Part shown: positions 1 to 10,566 of the stretch, in pieces
Layout of the letters: the number at the start of each line of letters is the position of its first letter
How positions within the stretch are numbered: position 1 is the first letter of the stretch
NCBI GenBank assembly: GCA_027475525.1
Contig: JAMWFC010000046.1
Location: 682,001 to 746,000 of the forward strand
Direction: 5' to 3'
DNA: 64,000 nucleotides
Origin: Macrolepiota albuminosa
Taxonomy: Eukaryota > Basidiomycota > Agaricomycetes > Agaricales > Agaricaceae
Position numbers and translations under genes: made by a program
Notes under the pieces: generated by a model
What the model saw: the letters and a program-made list of their open reading frames with translations, nothing else
What the model was told of the DNA's origin: nothing
Databases searched by the model: none

Positions 1-235
1 TTGTGTATCGTTGTATTTATTGTTACACTTGTAATTACATCATCGCAATCCGTGATCTTATCGGTACTGGTTTCTACGTCTTGGTTTAGGCATTTCCAAT
101 CTAAATTTCCAGGTCAGATTTTTTTTTACTTCTTACTGATTACTGATGAATCAACTTCCCCCGTCTGGAACCCAGGACCAAAGATGAGAAATTATGATCA
201 TCCATCCGCAGCCTGCATAGCCTTTGATGGTCGAG

Positions 236-243
236 TATAAATA
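236..243 (+). promoter_or_regulatory. TATA-box-like element of the membrane-protein gene
   Basis: A TATAAATA octamer lies 77-84 bp upstream of the first ATG (320) of the membrane-protein gene, a usual place for a fungal core promoter. The rest of 1-319 shows no coding signal that I recognise. Assignment is by motif and position only. Confidence 0.4.
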
Positions 244-319
244 CTAGCTTCTGCATGCACTACACTGGTACTACCTTCAATATCAACCCTGAAATCGTTC
301 TAGCTGCTCCTGATCGACA

Positions 320-1656
320 ATGCATATACTGGAAAGAGGCGCATATCAGGATATTGGCGTATTCTTGACAGGCACCATAATCTGGGAAATGCCAATTGCC
401 TTTATATGTGTAGGTGCGTTGCTGATTGCTTCCCAAATTGTGTCACTAGTGGGCTTTTCATCTTCCATTGCTGGGACTTATTTTGCCTTGGTAGGCATAT
501 TCACTCCGCTGTATGCCATGGTGATCTCTACTCTAATCAAGTACGTGGCAGTGTCTATCTACAAGTACTCTGCGACATAATAAACCAATCATTCTTCAGA
601 CGCCAAGAAAAACCTCTCCATTCCAAAGTAACATTGACAATTATCTCATTGAGTCTTGTGGCAACACTTGGGTATCCCGCATTGCAATTGGTGGTCCTAA
701 CCTTGTATATCAAGTGCAGTTTACACATGGGTTGTTCTGTCTATGGCTCTTTAATATTGCCATCACAATATGTAATGACATCAATGACTACATTACCAGT
801 GCGTTGAAAAGCCCATTGGAAGATCAGATCGTCCTGATAGAAAACCTCCCGCCCAATACAGCTTGTTTTCAATGACGCTGTAATCATATGGCGTGCATGG
901 TCTATTCTTGGTAAACAACGATGGGCGTCTGTAATTTCAATGGGACTGTGTATTCTTTCCTTTCGTAAGTCACAAATCGCATATTTGAATGTGTCAATGC
1001 TATGTGACCAATCCTATCTTTTGAAGTGTTCGGATTGGTATACATATTTATTCTTGGACAGGATAGCTGGAGTGATAATGGTTTTCCGGCACCCGCTCTA
1101 TTGATGTTTGATTGTGCATTTTTTGGGCTGTCCCTCCTTACCAATGCCATTGCGACATCATTCATTGGGTGGACTTTATAGTGAGTATTTGGTCATATAC
1201 TTAAACTTATACTAACAACAAAAACAGCAAACATCTGCAGTTTTTGCGAGACAATAAAATCGAGAAAAGAAAACTGTTTGGAGCATGGCGCATCTTAGTA
1301 CTCCTCTTGGATTCTGGAGTCATATACTGCATCTTACAGGTATGGTGCATTCACAGTCGTCTCTAATACTAAGCAGATGCCCTTGTCAGACAGTGATGCT
1401 TGGACTTCAGTTTATTGGTCCTTCAGGAGATCATGAAAGTTATGGTTATTTATTCTTTGCAGGTCTATACAGGAATATTTCTGTGAGTGATTTAACACCT
1501 GATAGGTGTTTAAGATACTAAATTTGGCATATACAGTATGTTTACCCCTCATTGACACTATTCATTGTACATGAGGCTTCTTCTATTGAAAAATTCCACA
1601 ATTCAGTAGTGGCATTACAAACCTCCCAGAACCATTCTATACGCTCCATTGTCTAA
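320..1656 (+). CDS. seven-helix integral membrane protein, basidiomycete family, multi-exon, probably damaged
   Basis: I read a split gene. Exon 320-540 encodes two hydrophobic helices and joins in phase over a GT-AG intron (541-599) to a helix (around 600-670). A later exon, ending at 964, carries NDAVIIWRAW, a hallmark of a large family of uncharacterised basidiomycete seven-helix proteins. Exons 1062-1180 (FGLSLLTNAIATS) and 1228-1339 (ending LLLDSGVIYCILQ) also join in phase and match the family's last helices. A tail exon, 1537-1656, starts YVYPSLTLFIV and ends in TAA. The segment 700-870 is unclear (loop LPPN, possible 3' splice site before 862), and the junctions 964/1062 and 1482/1537 do not keep phase in my reading, so there are either splice sites I misplace or small frameshifts. 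Family function is unknown; a plasma-membrane receptor-like role is only a guess. Confidence 0.62.
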
Positions 1657-1880
1657 CATAGAAGAGTTTTGATGATTTCCCTAGCCTAATATTCGAATCC
1701 ATTCATTCATTACTTGGAAGTGATGTGTAAGATCTGTGACTGTGATCAAAACCCTATTTTATTCTCTCAAAGATAATTTCCATAAATCGACAGTGGATGT
1801 GATATGGTAAAATTGATGTGATATGACAAAGTTGACGGTGATGTCATACCGAACGCCAACAGAATATCTAGCTTGGCTCG

Positions 1881-3489
1881 TCACATATATTTCGTTTCGT
1901 CCATGTCGTCCATAGGCCAGTGCCCCACAATCTCAGCCCTTTCCTCGTCCGACCCACACTGCTCCAATGCACGTTTTTTCAGTTGCTTGATTTGTGCCAT
2001 TTTCTCCTCGTAGCTCTCGGTACACGTCCAGCCATCCTGTGCATAGCCAATCGCTTCCCGGAGCCCATACAAAGCCTCGTCCGATGTTCTCTGCTCTTCA
2101 TCCAGCTCCATAGTCTTGCGTACGTCCTCGACGTCGAACTTGATAGGACACGGCACGCCTCCCCCTGTAAGCGCCTCCCAGTTCTCGGTTGCCTCTACCA
2201 GCGCAACCTCAAGCGCGAATGTTTCTCCCTGCCAAGTAGAACCGGCTTCTTGGAAGAGGCGGCGGCGAAGCACGTTCATGGGTTCCATCAGTGCTGGGTA
2301 TTGAAGCGTGTTGCATTCCTCCGTGATTTTGACGTAGTGGTAATGGACGAGGCGCCGACGATATAATTCCTTCTCAAAGCTTTGCTGTGATTCGTCCAAG
2401 TCGTGGAGATTCTCCGGCAGCAAAGGCCGCGTCATAGATTGCAAGACAAGATCATCGTAGTTCTGGAAGCAATGAGGTATACCGACAAGGAGAAACGCGT
2501 GCAGGATCGGAGTGTGTTGCCAGTCCAACAGGCTGACAATGCGCAGATTGGAGTCGGACGACCTCGAGACAATGATATTGCTCAGCTGGAGGTCAGGATG
2601 GCGGGTGCAGAAACTGCCCAGGTTCCTGGGGATAATTGACAGCGTGATAAGGAGATAACTGTGCAGGTTCTCGATGTGGACCGACAGCAGCTGCTCCTGG
2701 TACTTGTAAGCTTCTCGCCTCACGTGCTGGAATGGCTGCAACGGACAACCGAACTGCTCTAGATAAGTCAGTACCTTGTCGGCTGCTTTTACAAGCGCTG
2801 CTTCAGCACTTTTGTCTATGGATACAGTTAGTTTAAAGAAATAAAGAAAAAGGCAGAGAGCAGCTACAGGGTCCTTGATCTACGTCGAGCTGTGATCTCC
2901 TGCCAAACCACATATTTATTGTTGTATCTGGACCGATGCAGAATTGCGCGTCCTGAAGCGGGATGCCCAGCCTCCCGGCCACCTTCACCAGGTCTTTTGT
3001 ATAGTACAGGTTTCCTCCTGCCAGGAAAGCCATTGACATCATCTTCAACTCGTATTCGACAAGTTGGCGCAAGACTGAGATAATTTCTCTTTCCCCTAGC
3101 TCAAATCATATGTCGCTTAACTTGGTGCCTTGTATAAATTCCATAAAGAGATACTCGGTCTCTGCAGCGTTGTCCAACACAGAGGAGTATCCGTATACCT
3201 GAGGAATAGGCAGCCCAGAGGAACAGAGTAAGGACATAGTAGCCACTTCACTGGCGATAGCGAAGTACTTGGGAATTGTAACCAAGTAAGGAATACGCGC
3301 CACCATTTGGAAGCTATCATGCATGGTGATGAGGAAAGTACGGTTGAACCTGTCCTCAGCGAGTTTTTCCCAGGTCAGCGACATCACTAGCACTATGATC
3401 AACAGACTGGGCCGCAAGTTGACATAGCCCGTTGATGTTGAATACATGTCTACGTTCTGCATGGCAAAGGTATCGTTGATGCTGGACAT
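1881..3489 (-). CDS. APH/choline-kinase-fold phosphotransferase (AIM9-like), two exons, with an in-frame TGA
   Basis: Fungal aminoglycoside-phosphotransferase-like kinase, a family found in many expanded copies in mushrooms; AIM9-type members are mitochondrial in yeast. Order on the minus strand: glycine-loop-like region KLAEDRFNRTFLITM, the ARIP and ASEVATM segments (ATP-site lysine region), the hinge YLFMEFIQGTKLSDI, FCIGPDTT, then HPDLQLSNIIVS (catalytic loop with Asp and Asn) and SLLDWQHT (metal-binding DW). A 52-nt intron (2816-2867) joins exons 3489-2868 and 2815-1881 in phase (DQGP-Y-KSAEAAL). The codon at 3108-3106 is TGA exactly where the family has Trp (GTKLSDI-W-FELGE), so the protein would stop early: a TGG-to-TGA change. 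The N-terminus before residue ~40 looks atypical and may belong to another exon. Homology is clear; an intact product is doubtful. Confidence 0.82.
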
Positions 3490-3924
3490 GTAGAACTACG
3501 GGCTAGATATACACCTCACAGGACAACATGCATAGGACTTACATCCACTGCCCTGACATATAGTCAAAAAGGTCTGGACGAGAATGTGCCATCATAGAGA
3601 ACGTGCAATGTGACTGCCAACGGGTGGGATTGACTATGGAGCTCAAGAAGTAAAAGTGTAGTAAACACAGGGACAACTTCCAAATATAGGCACTTGCATG
3701 TTGCAGGAGGGGTGTATTTTGATGTGTGACATCGGTGTGACCATCCAGAGTTTTCAGAAATTCTTATCTCATGTGCGCGCCATAGCACAAAGCGTGAAAT
3801 TCTAACACGCACAGAATTTAAGGAAATATCACAAGATTTGGAGATTTGGAATACATTCTGCTCTAAATTTGCCGTACTGCACATTTACAATAAATTACAA
3901 GATTTCTGCAAATATTAACAAGGA
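3490..3924. other. non-coding spacer
   Basis: I see no convincing reading frame, splice pattern or repeat here. Short frames on the minus strand (3564-3884) have no recognisable motif. It separates the kinase gene from retroelement C1. Confidence 0.5.
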
Positions 3925-4084
3925 TATGATGCAGCATTATGGAAAACAATGATGTATTTGAGTACAGTAGTTAACAATGTAATAATGCACCTGGAGTCAA
4001 ATATCAAGAGATAATATGTATAAGTACAAGTTTGGAGTAATGTAAAGTAAATGACGCACTTGTGTTGAAGAACATGACACTTAG
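3925..4084 (-). repeat. inverted fragment of the C1 copia LTR
   Basis: About 100 bp here, containing CAATGATGTATTTG, GTACAGTAGTTAACAAT and CTGGAGTCAAATAT, is the reverse complement of the end of the C1 LTR (4550-4680). It makes a head-to-head inverted repeat around the solo LTR at 4085-4388. It may be a second, oppositely oriented LTR or a rearrangement of the same element. Confidence 0.6.
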
Positions 4085-4388
4085 TGTCAGGGGACTCCTC
4101 GCTCTTGTCTGGTCACAATTTCCTTTTCCGGAGTTTCCGGAGAACTCCGGAGCATTTCCCGCACCTCCCAGAGCTAGCCGTTGGATACTGTACAGTCGTT
4201 CCCATGCCCTTCTGCCCCCGCACTGATGTGCCGCACTGGCAGAGGAATCCTTAGACTTGTTCTCTTTGGATTTCCCTCTGCCAGGTGATTAGTTATTGAT
4301 TGTACTGTCGTTACTGGCTCTAATATACTTTGGATTTCCCTCTGCCAGTTGTGTGATAGTGCCGCAACCTCCGGAGGTCACCCTTACA
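4085..4388 (+). mobile_element. solo LTR, family A, internally deleted (304 bp)
   Basis: Starts TGTCAGGGGACTCC and ends CCTTACA like the other family-A LTRs of this window, with a perfect 5-bp target duplication CTTAG at 4080-4084 and 4389-4393. It is about 210 bp shorter than the other copies and lacks the middle part holding the TATATAAG box. It is inserted in the LTR region of C1. Confidence 0.85.
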
Positions 4389-4680
4389 CTTAGCTTCAGC
4401 TGTGCACTTATGACATCATTTCCTACATCATATACACATATGTTTCTTTCTTATTTCATTATGATATGTTTATTACACAATTATGACATACTGATATTCA
4501 CACATCTATAAATACTATGTCGCATCCTGGAGTCATATCATTTTTCAATATTTGACTCCAGGTATGTCATCTACATTACTATTCAACCTGTATTTATTAT
4601 CCTTCAATATTTGACTTCAGATTATCATATTGTTAACTACTGTACCCAAATACATCATTGTTTATTATTATGCTGTGACA
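4389..4680 (+). repeat. 3' part of the 5' LTR of Ty1/copia element C1
   Basis: AT-rich sequence ending in GTGACA directly before the primer-binding site at 4681. The left boundary is unclear because a solo LTR is inserted and an inverted LTR fragment lies beyond. The related downstream 3' LTR was not found. Confidence 0.55.
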
Positions 4681-4693
4681 GGTTATGGGCTCC
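4681..4693 (+). promoter_or_regulatory. primer-binding site of C1, half-tRNA-iMet type
   Basis: GGTTATGGGCTCC follows the LTR end. It matches the copia-type primer site, which pairs with the anticodon stem-loop region of initiator tRNA-Met rather than with the tRNA 3' end. C2 carries the same core at 52758. This supports the LTR boundary at 4680. Confidence 0.6.
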
Positions 4694-4724
4694 AGCATCG
4701 CAAATAAAACCAACACTTTCAAGA

Positions 4725-5946
4725 CACTATAGTTTCCGAAGTTCAATGATACAAATTACCATATCTGGTCTGATAATATGAAGCCAGCCTTGCAGGCTAA
4801 GGCTTTGTGGGGTGTAGTATCCAGGAGAAAGCCTCGTTTTCTGAAACCACCCACTAAATATTCTGATCCCATGACCACTACATGCTCTATCAATGATAAG
4901 CCTCCTCAAGTCATCTATAAAGAGGGATCCAACTTGATGAAGGTGTTACGGTCTAAAGACTTTTTGACTTGGCAGACTGCTCATGACAAATATGAGCACT
5001 GGCTCAATAAGGACAACTCTGCTATGGGATTAATTTGTAATGCTATTGAGTACACCCAACCATGAGACCATAGTTGACCTTGACAGTTGTCAAAAAATCT
5101 GGAAACACATGTGGAAGAACTCTGTCAATTAGCAAAGTGGCATTAATGTCTACTATTATTATCAGCAGCTGTATGCAAAGAAATGGAATGGTAACTCACC
5201 CTTGACTGATCATCTTGGATTTTATATAAGCATCCACCACCATTTCATTGGAGCTGGTCACAATATCAACAACTATACTATTCTTAATGCTATGCTTCTT
5301 TTGTTACCTCATACCTCTACCTGGGAGGTTGTTAAACAGAATTTATTATCTCATGGTACTTCCCTCATCTTTGAAATCATGACAACAGAATTGTTATCTG
5401 TATATGATAGAATAACCCTCAAAAATAACTCTATGAATAAAACATTAGCATTTTTGTCTACAAGGAACAATAATTTGAGCAGGAGTAGAGTGAAGTTTAA
5501 TCAGAAGAGGATAGCCAGGACCAAATACCAGCTGAAACTTGATGACGTCTGCCACAATTGTGGAGAAGAAGGACATTAGAGTTCAAGATGTCTGAAGCCT
5601 AAACAGTCCAAAGGCTTGGAAAATGCCAATATAACTATATCTCTGACAAAGACAGATACATAAGAAGTTGGTAAAGTTCTGATGGCTACTTACAATAATA
5701 TGCCCATGGAATTACTTCTTGACAGTGCTGCTTCTTGCTATATGATGGCTGATCTTGCTTATTTTGTTAATTATCAAGAAATAGGGGATCAACACATATT
5801 TGTTGGCAATATGAACATCTTACTTGTTGCTGAAAAAGAAACAATTTCATTTCAAACCTATCTTCCTAATGGAATCAATGACATACAGTTGTGAGACATT
5901 TTACACATCTCCATTCTTGGTGCAAGTCTTATTAGTCTTAGACTAC
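4725..5946 (+). pseudogene. C1 Ty1/copia gag and protease start, decayed
   Basis: The frames 4778-5065, about 5070-5580 and 5682-5894 make up a copia Gag: a UBN2-like capsid region (FLTWQTAHDKYEHWL, ILNAMLLLLPHTSTW), a zinc knuckle at about 5550-5595 (CHNCGEEGH, then a stop, then SSRC) and the aspartic protease with its catalytic motif intact (LLLDSAASCYMM, about 5710). The frame is broken by several stops and frameshifts. At 5946 it is interrupted by G1; the protein continues at 14468 in the same frame (SLISLRL then LQHGGATISG), so the break is the insertion. Confidence 0.85.
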
Positions 5947-6726
5947 TGTCACAACCCCCCCACCTAGAACCATCCTAGGACTCCCCCACCAACTCCACAA
6001 CACAACTTCTGCCATCATGACCACTAAATCTGCCATCACACACATCAAACCCTGCCATCAAGCATGCCCTCTGACAGCTCTGCATCACAAATCTCAGAAC
6101 CACCCACCATCATGGCTGTTACTCTGCGATCAACAACTGAATTATGGCAATCACCCCAGCTATCATGCATCATGCATTACAACCTTCTCTTCATGTCAAT
6201 TGATTGCGCACTCTACATGCGCAATCTCCAGTATACAATCCTCCTTCATCCACCACTGCCCATTAACTTTCAGAACTATCCCAGACATCCTGGAACCCCT
6301 CAGGAACCCAGAGTGACCTCCATATATACTTAAAGAGTAGCTACCCACTTGTAGTACCCTAGTCTTGATATTACATTGATTGTTTGCATGCCCTTTGGTT
6401 TTGACTGGTATGTGCTGACTGGCATGCTTTGACTGGCATACTTGACTTATATGCATGCTCTTGAGATTGATATGCACTTTGTAACTTAAAGTTTATTAAT
6501 CCCAGTCTTGTCTTAGAACCCCCAGTTCATGACTTGACCCTAACCCCACCACCCTTTCAACTTCCTCCAATTCTCAGACTAAGTCCCTTACTCTGGAAAT
6601 CCCTTGTTCATGTCTTGAACTCTGAAGCATGGTCCAGAGTTTCAGATATCCAAGTACACATAGATTGAGTCCATCTTGTAAGGGTATTGTTTTCTTGGAA
6701 AGCCCCTGACTCAGCAGAACCTGACA
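5947..6726 (+). repeat. 5' LTR of G1 (780 bp)
   Basis: Starts TGTCACAACCCCC and ends AACCTGACA. Contains a TATATACTTAAAG box at about 6322. CpG is depleted compared with the solo copies at 17277 and 23105 (TG/CA where those show CG). Short frames inside it are not genes. Confidence 0.88.
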
Positions 6727-6759
6727 TAATATCAAGACCTGGCTACTGCCCCACTCACA

Positions 6760-9000
6760 TGGACCTCCCCATTGCCTGGAACAACAATGCTTTGAGGAGT
6801 ATGAGCATCAATGTGACAAGGTGCTCCACTTACTCAGGATCTTGCCAGAGGTCTTGGCACAACAGACAAGGGTATTACTCATGGAATTCAGACATGACAA
6901 CTTTGAGGGCACCCCAGAAGACTGGGCATACTGCCTGGTCAAGTTTGGAGAACAACTTGCTTGAGGAAAACTCCCAGAACAGGCTATAGTAAAGCATATG
7001 TGCAAAACAAACCTCTACAAAGAATTGCAGCAACTGCTCAATGAAGTCCACATGTCCCTCTCCTTTTGACCCCTTAATGACCCTGCAGACCCCAGTCACT
7101 CAATCCACATCTGATAGAAATTCCCAGAGCTGATCCTGGCATCCTCCGTAGTCTTGACTCCAGAGCAGCAGCAATGGAAAGAATGACAGAACACCTCAGC
7201 TATACTGTGATTCCTCAATCCAGCAAGCAAACTATTTGATTAGTCTGCTGCTCACACAGCAGGTTTGTTCACTTGCCATAGGACTAACTCTGTCTCTAGC
7301 ACCTTTGAGACCTGAGAACAGCCCTGAAAACCTTTGGAATCACTTTTGTGAACGGATGATGCCCAATCTCTACCACCAGCAACCTCTGGGAGACTCTGGG
7401 CTGATACCACCAGTATGGACAACATGCTGTGCTACATTGACGAGCTTATTTGAGGCAACAATGATTGACACCCCACACTTGCAAGAATCCTGGCCCCACT
7501 TCCCACAATCATCTGGCACCTTCTAAGCCAAATTTCTGTGACAACTCTCCACTCCACTTTAATTTGCGGAACCTCCCATGGCCTCCAATGCAGGCTTGAC
7601 CCTCCTGAGTTGACACCCTCCACATAACTCAGCAACTAACCCATCACTGCAAGTTGACTCAGCACTGCAGAACACTCTGACCATCTTTGCCACCCTTAGT
7701 TAACCTCCGAGGACAGCCCACTGGCCTGCCACCCCTGCCACCTCCTACATAAAGACCAAGACCTCTTTCTGATAGGAACAATCTCTCTTGAAACAACAAA
7801 GAGGCCTTCTAGGAGAGTAAGGCCCTGCACTTGGTGCCTTTCCTCCCCATGGAGGGAGAGGGTAACTATTATTACTATTACTATTACTATTACTACAATG
7901 CAGGACCCCTGTCCCATAATGCAACCAGACTGGACAATGCTTATAACACCCTTGCCTACAAAAGGTGCTTGGACATCCAGAAACCTGATGCATTTATGGG
8001 CTGGGATCCTTAGAAATGGCGTATATTCCTAACTTAGTATCTCAATATATTTCAGGCAAAGCTGCTCACATTCCAGGTTGACAGCTCTAGGGTTGCCTTT
8101 GCCACCTTGTACCTTCAGAGAATTGCCTTCAATCACTACATGGCCCTTATTCAGTTTGACCTCAACAATCTGGCACTCTTCTACTAGCAAGCCTTTGTTG
8201 ACAAGTTCTCCAGGAAATTTGGGATCTACAATATTGTGGCTGAAGCCAAGGACAATTTTTTCAACCTCCAGATGCACTCTGAAGAATGCTTCACCACCTT
8301 TATTGTACATTTTGAGAAGAAAGCTTATGAGACAGATTGAAACTACAGCACTCTCTGATATGCCCTCTACTATGCACTGCCACAATGCATCAAGGACGTC
8401 CTCTGGCTTGCCCTGAAACAACCCTCCTATGATAGATACAAGGCTCTTATCATGCAGCTTGACCAGCTTTACTGAGAAGACCACAGCAAGTACTTGAACT
8501 CCTGGACCTCCTGGAACATACAAAGAGGCCTGCCCCTCAAACCCCCAAGCTGCAACTGCAGTCCACCCCCTTTTTCTGGTGGCCATCTCCTAGTAAGTCA
8601 TGGCCCCTCCAATGCTAACCCTGGTAGCGGTACCCATCTCTAGGCCCAGCTCAACATTGCTATGGCCATTAACAATTCTGGCAATGTCCCAACTCCTGAT
8701 GAGCTAAGACCCAGACAACTCTGAATTCACCAACAAATGGGACAAAGAGGCCCTCCAGGCTAACCAGCTTCAGAAGAAAGGACAGCCTTGGATTGAGGTT
8801 CCAAAGGATATGCAGGATCAATGGAGAAGGAAGGGTGTCTGTATACTCTGCAGTGAGAAAGATCACTTCATCTCTGAGTGTATTCAATGACAGACTATGG
8901 GATGTGCCACTTGGACCTTTGAAGGAGAAGATGTCACCTATAAATACTTGAAAAACAACTCAGCAATTTAGATACAGAAGATGCACTAAATCATAGAATC
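6760..9000 (+). pseudogene. G1 Gag polyprotein region, decayed
   Basis: Reading across frames gives a gypsy Gag: an N-terminal part with FEGTPEDWAYCLVKFGEQL (about 6900), also present in G2, a capsid part at about 8045-8470 (LLTFQVDSSRVAFATLYL, KFSRKFGIYNIVAEAKDNF, YALPQCIKDVLW), and a CCHC zinc knuckle near 8840-8890 (CILCSEKDHFISEC). An ACTATT-type microsatellite lies at 7865-7895. Frequent TGA and TAG codons replace Trp, Gln or Arg of G2. Not translatable. Confidence 0.82.
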
Positions 9001-9104
9001 GACCCCAATGTTTTCTCTGCCCTAGTCTCTCACTTATGTGCAACAACACTCATACAGGACACCCTCATGGCTTACCTACTCTTGCACTTGTTGCACTCTC
9101 TTTT

Positions 9105-9965
9105 TTTAAAAACCTGCATCATCCCCTTTGGAGACCTCCTCAACATCCTTGTTGACAGTGGCGCAACAGACAACTTCATCAACAAGGCCTAGTCTTCCTT
9201 CATCCTGGAACCCACTCGACAACTCCTGGTCCCCATCCAGCTCTGCCTTTTTGATGGAGATGCCTCTGCAGCTGGAGACATCACTTATTTTGTGTGTATG
9301 CCTGTCACCTTTATTAATGGACAAACTCATACTTTTTGGATGCTGGTAACCAAACTCCACTTCTTTTCACCCTTGATGCTGGGGCTCTCCTGGCTCTAAA
9401 ACATCAATCCCCATGTTGACTGGTGACACATCACCCTCTGCTTGAATTGGGAGCCAACAACTAACAATCAACAACTCCTCTTTGACATCCCCAATTTTCC
9501 AAGCCCCAACCCAACCCTGAAGGATCTCCTAGATAAAGCCACACCACTCTCTGGCCTCCAATTCCACTCATCATAGTTCTTCATCATCAATGCCAGGTTG
9601 GACAGCACTCTAAGACCACTATTGGCCCTCATCAACAGCAGGGCCACCAGAGTCTTTATCAGCAACACTCTTGACCTCCCCCACAACTCACTTGAACAAC
9701 TTTTCAGCCTGAAATGGCTTGATAGCACCCTCTCCTCTTCCAGCCCCATCAAAAGGTCTTACTTAGAACACATGATCCTGGACAATGGCTTTGAATTCAC
9801 GTCAAAATTCCTGGTCATGTGACTTCACAACTTAACCCCACTTGTGTTGGGACTACCCTGGCTATGAGACATGAACCCTGACATCAACTGGAGGACACTC
9901 ACCATAATGTTTCTGGGACCTGAGGACCACCCAACAACCACCATACATCTCTGGGCCCTTTAATA
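9105..9965 (+). pseudogene. G1 tandem aspartic-protease domains, decayed
   Basis: Two retropepsin-like modules lie head to tail. The first has ILVDSGATDNFINKA (about 9140) and LMLGLSWL (about 9375). The second has LALINSRATRVFIS (about 9625), with the catalytic Asp changed to Asn and Gly to Arg, and LVLGLPWL (about 9842). The join FFIINARLDS between them is also seen in G2. After TTIHLWAL the homology to a gypsy pol stops abruptly; the reverse transcriptase, RNase H and integrase are missing. Confidence 0.75.
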
Positions 9966-10566
9966 TTTAACTCTTCCTGATACTTCTACACTTCAGGAGT
10001 CATTTTCTCTATGATAGTGTTCAGGAAAATCCATGCTAGAAGCACACTCCCAGCTTACAGCTTGTTCTCCTTATGCTACGTATCTCAAAATTTTGGCCCT
10101 TAGAGAACAAGTATATATATTTTACTTACAATTACACTATCTATACTACAGGGTATAGCAACGGTGCCAAGAAAAGACAAGAAGATACAGCTAATATGGG
10201 GCCTCCAACTCCCCACTTTCCCCCTCCCCCTCTCTGAGCCCTACTGGCTAACTCTGAGGTCTCTCCTCCTCTGGGACATGTTTCCACAATGCTTCCTCCA
10301 CCAATCTATCTCAGGATGGGAGCAGCTTGCCCTTGTCCAGAACTTGCTCAAACCACATCTCTGGAGCAGGGACATTTCTATGCTAGTATGCAACCACCAT
10401 CCTCTCCAGCAAATCAAGGCCCTGCTCCACCCTGGGGGTTGTCAACTCAGATTGTTGCCCCTCCTGCAACAAAGCGAGTGCTATGGCCACCTTGTCCAGG
10501 AGCAATCAGTGCTCCTGGGCCCAATTTGGAGATGTTAGTACAGGTACACTCAAAGAAGAGGGGTAC
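9966..10566 (+). other. G1 post-pol region shared with G2
   Basis: Not coding on the sense strand. The stretch about 10060-10180 (CTCCTTATGC to TGCCAAGAAAAG) aligns with the reverse complement of about 38000-38100 of G2, showing that both elements share a long region between the chromodomain end and the 3' LTR. Pyrimidine-rich from 10190. Confidence 0.55.

Noticed and set aside
1..240. 79-residue frame at the window start
   Set aside because: Starts at a non-ATG codon at the edge, has no recognised motif and overlaps the likely promoter.
7850..7900. Trinucleotide/hexanucleotide tract as a coding Tyr/Asn run
   Set aside because: Simple microsatellite in the decayed G1 gag; a shorter version is in G2 near 42590.
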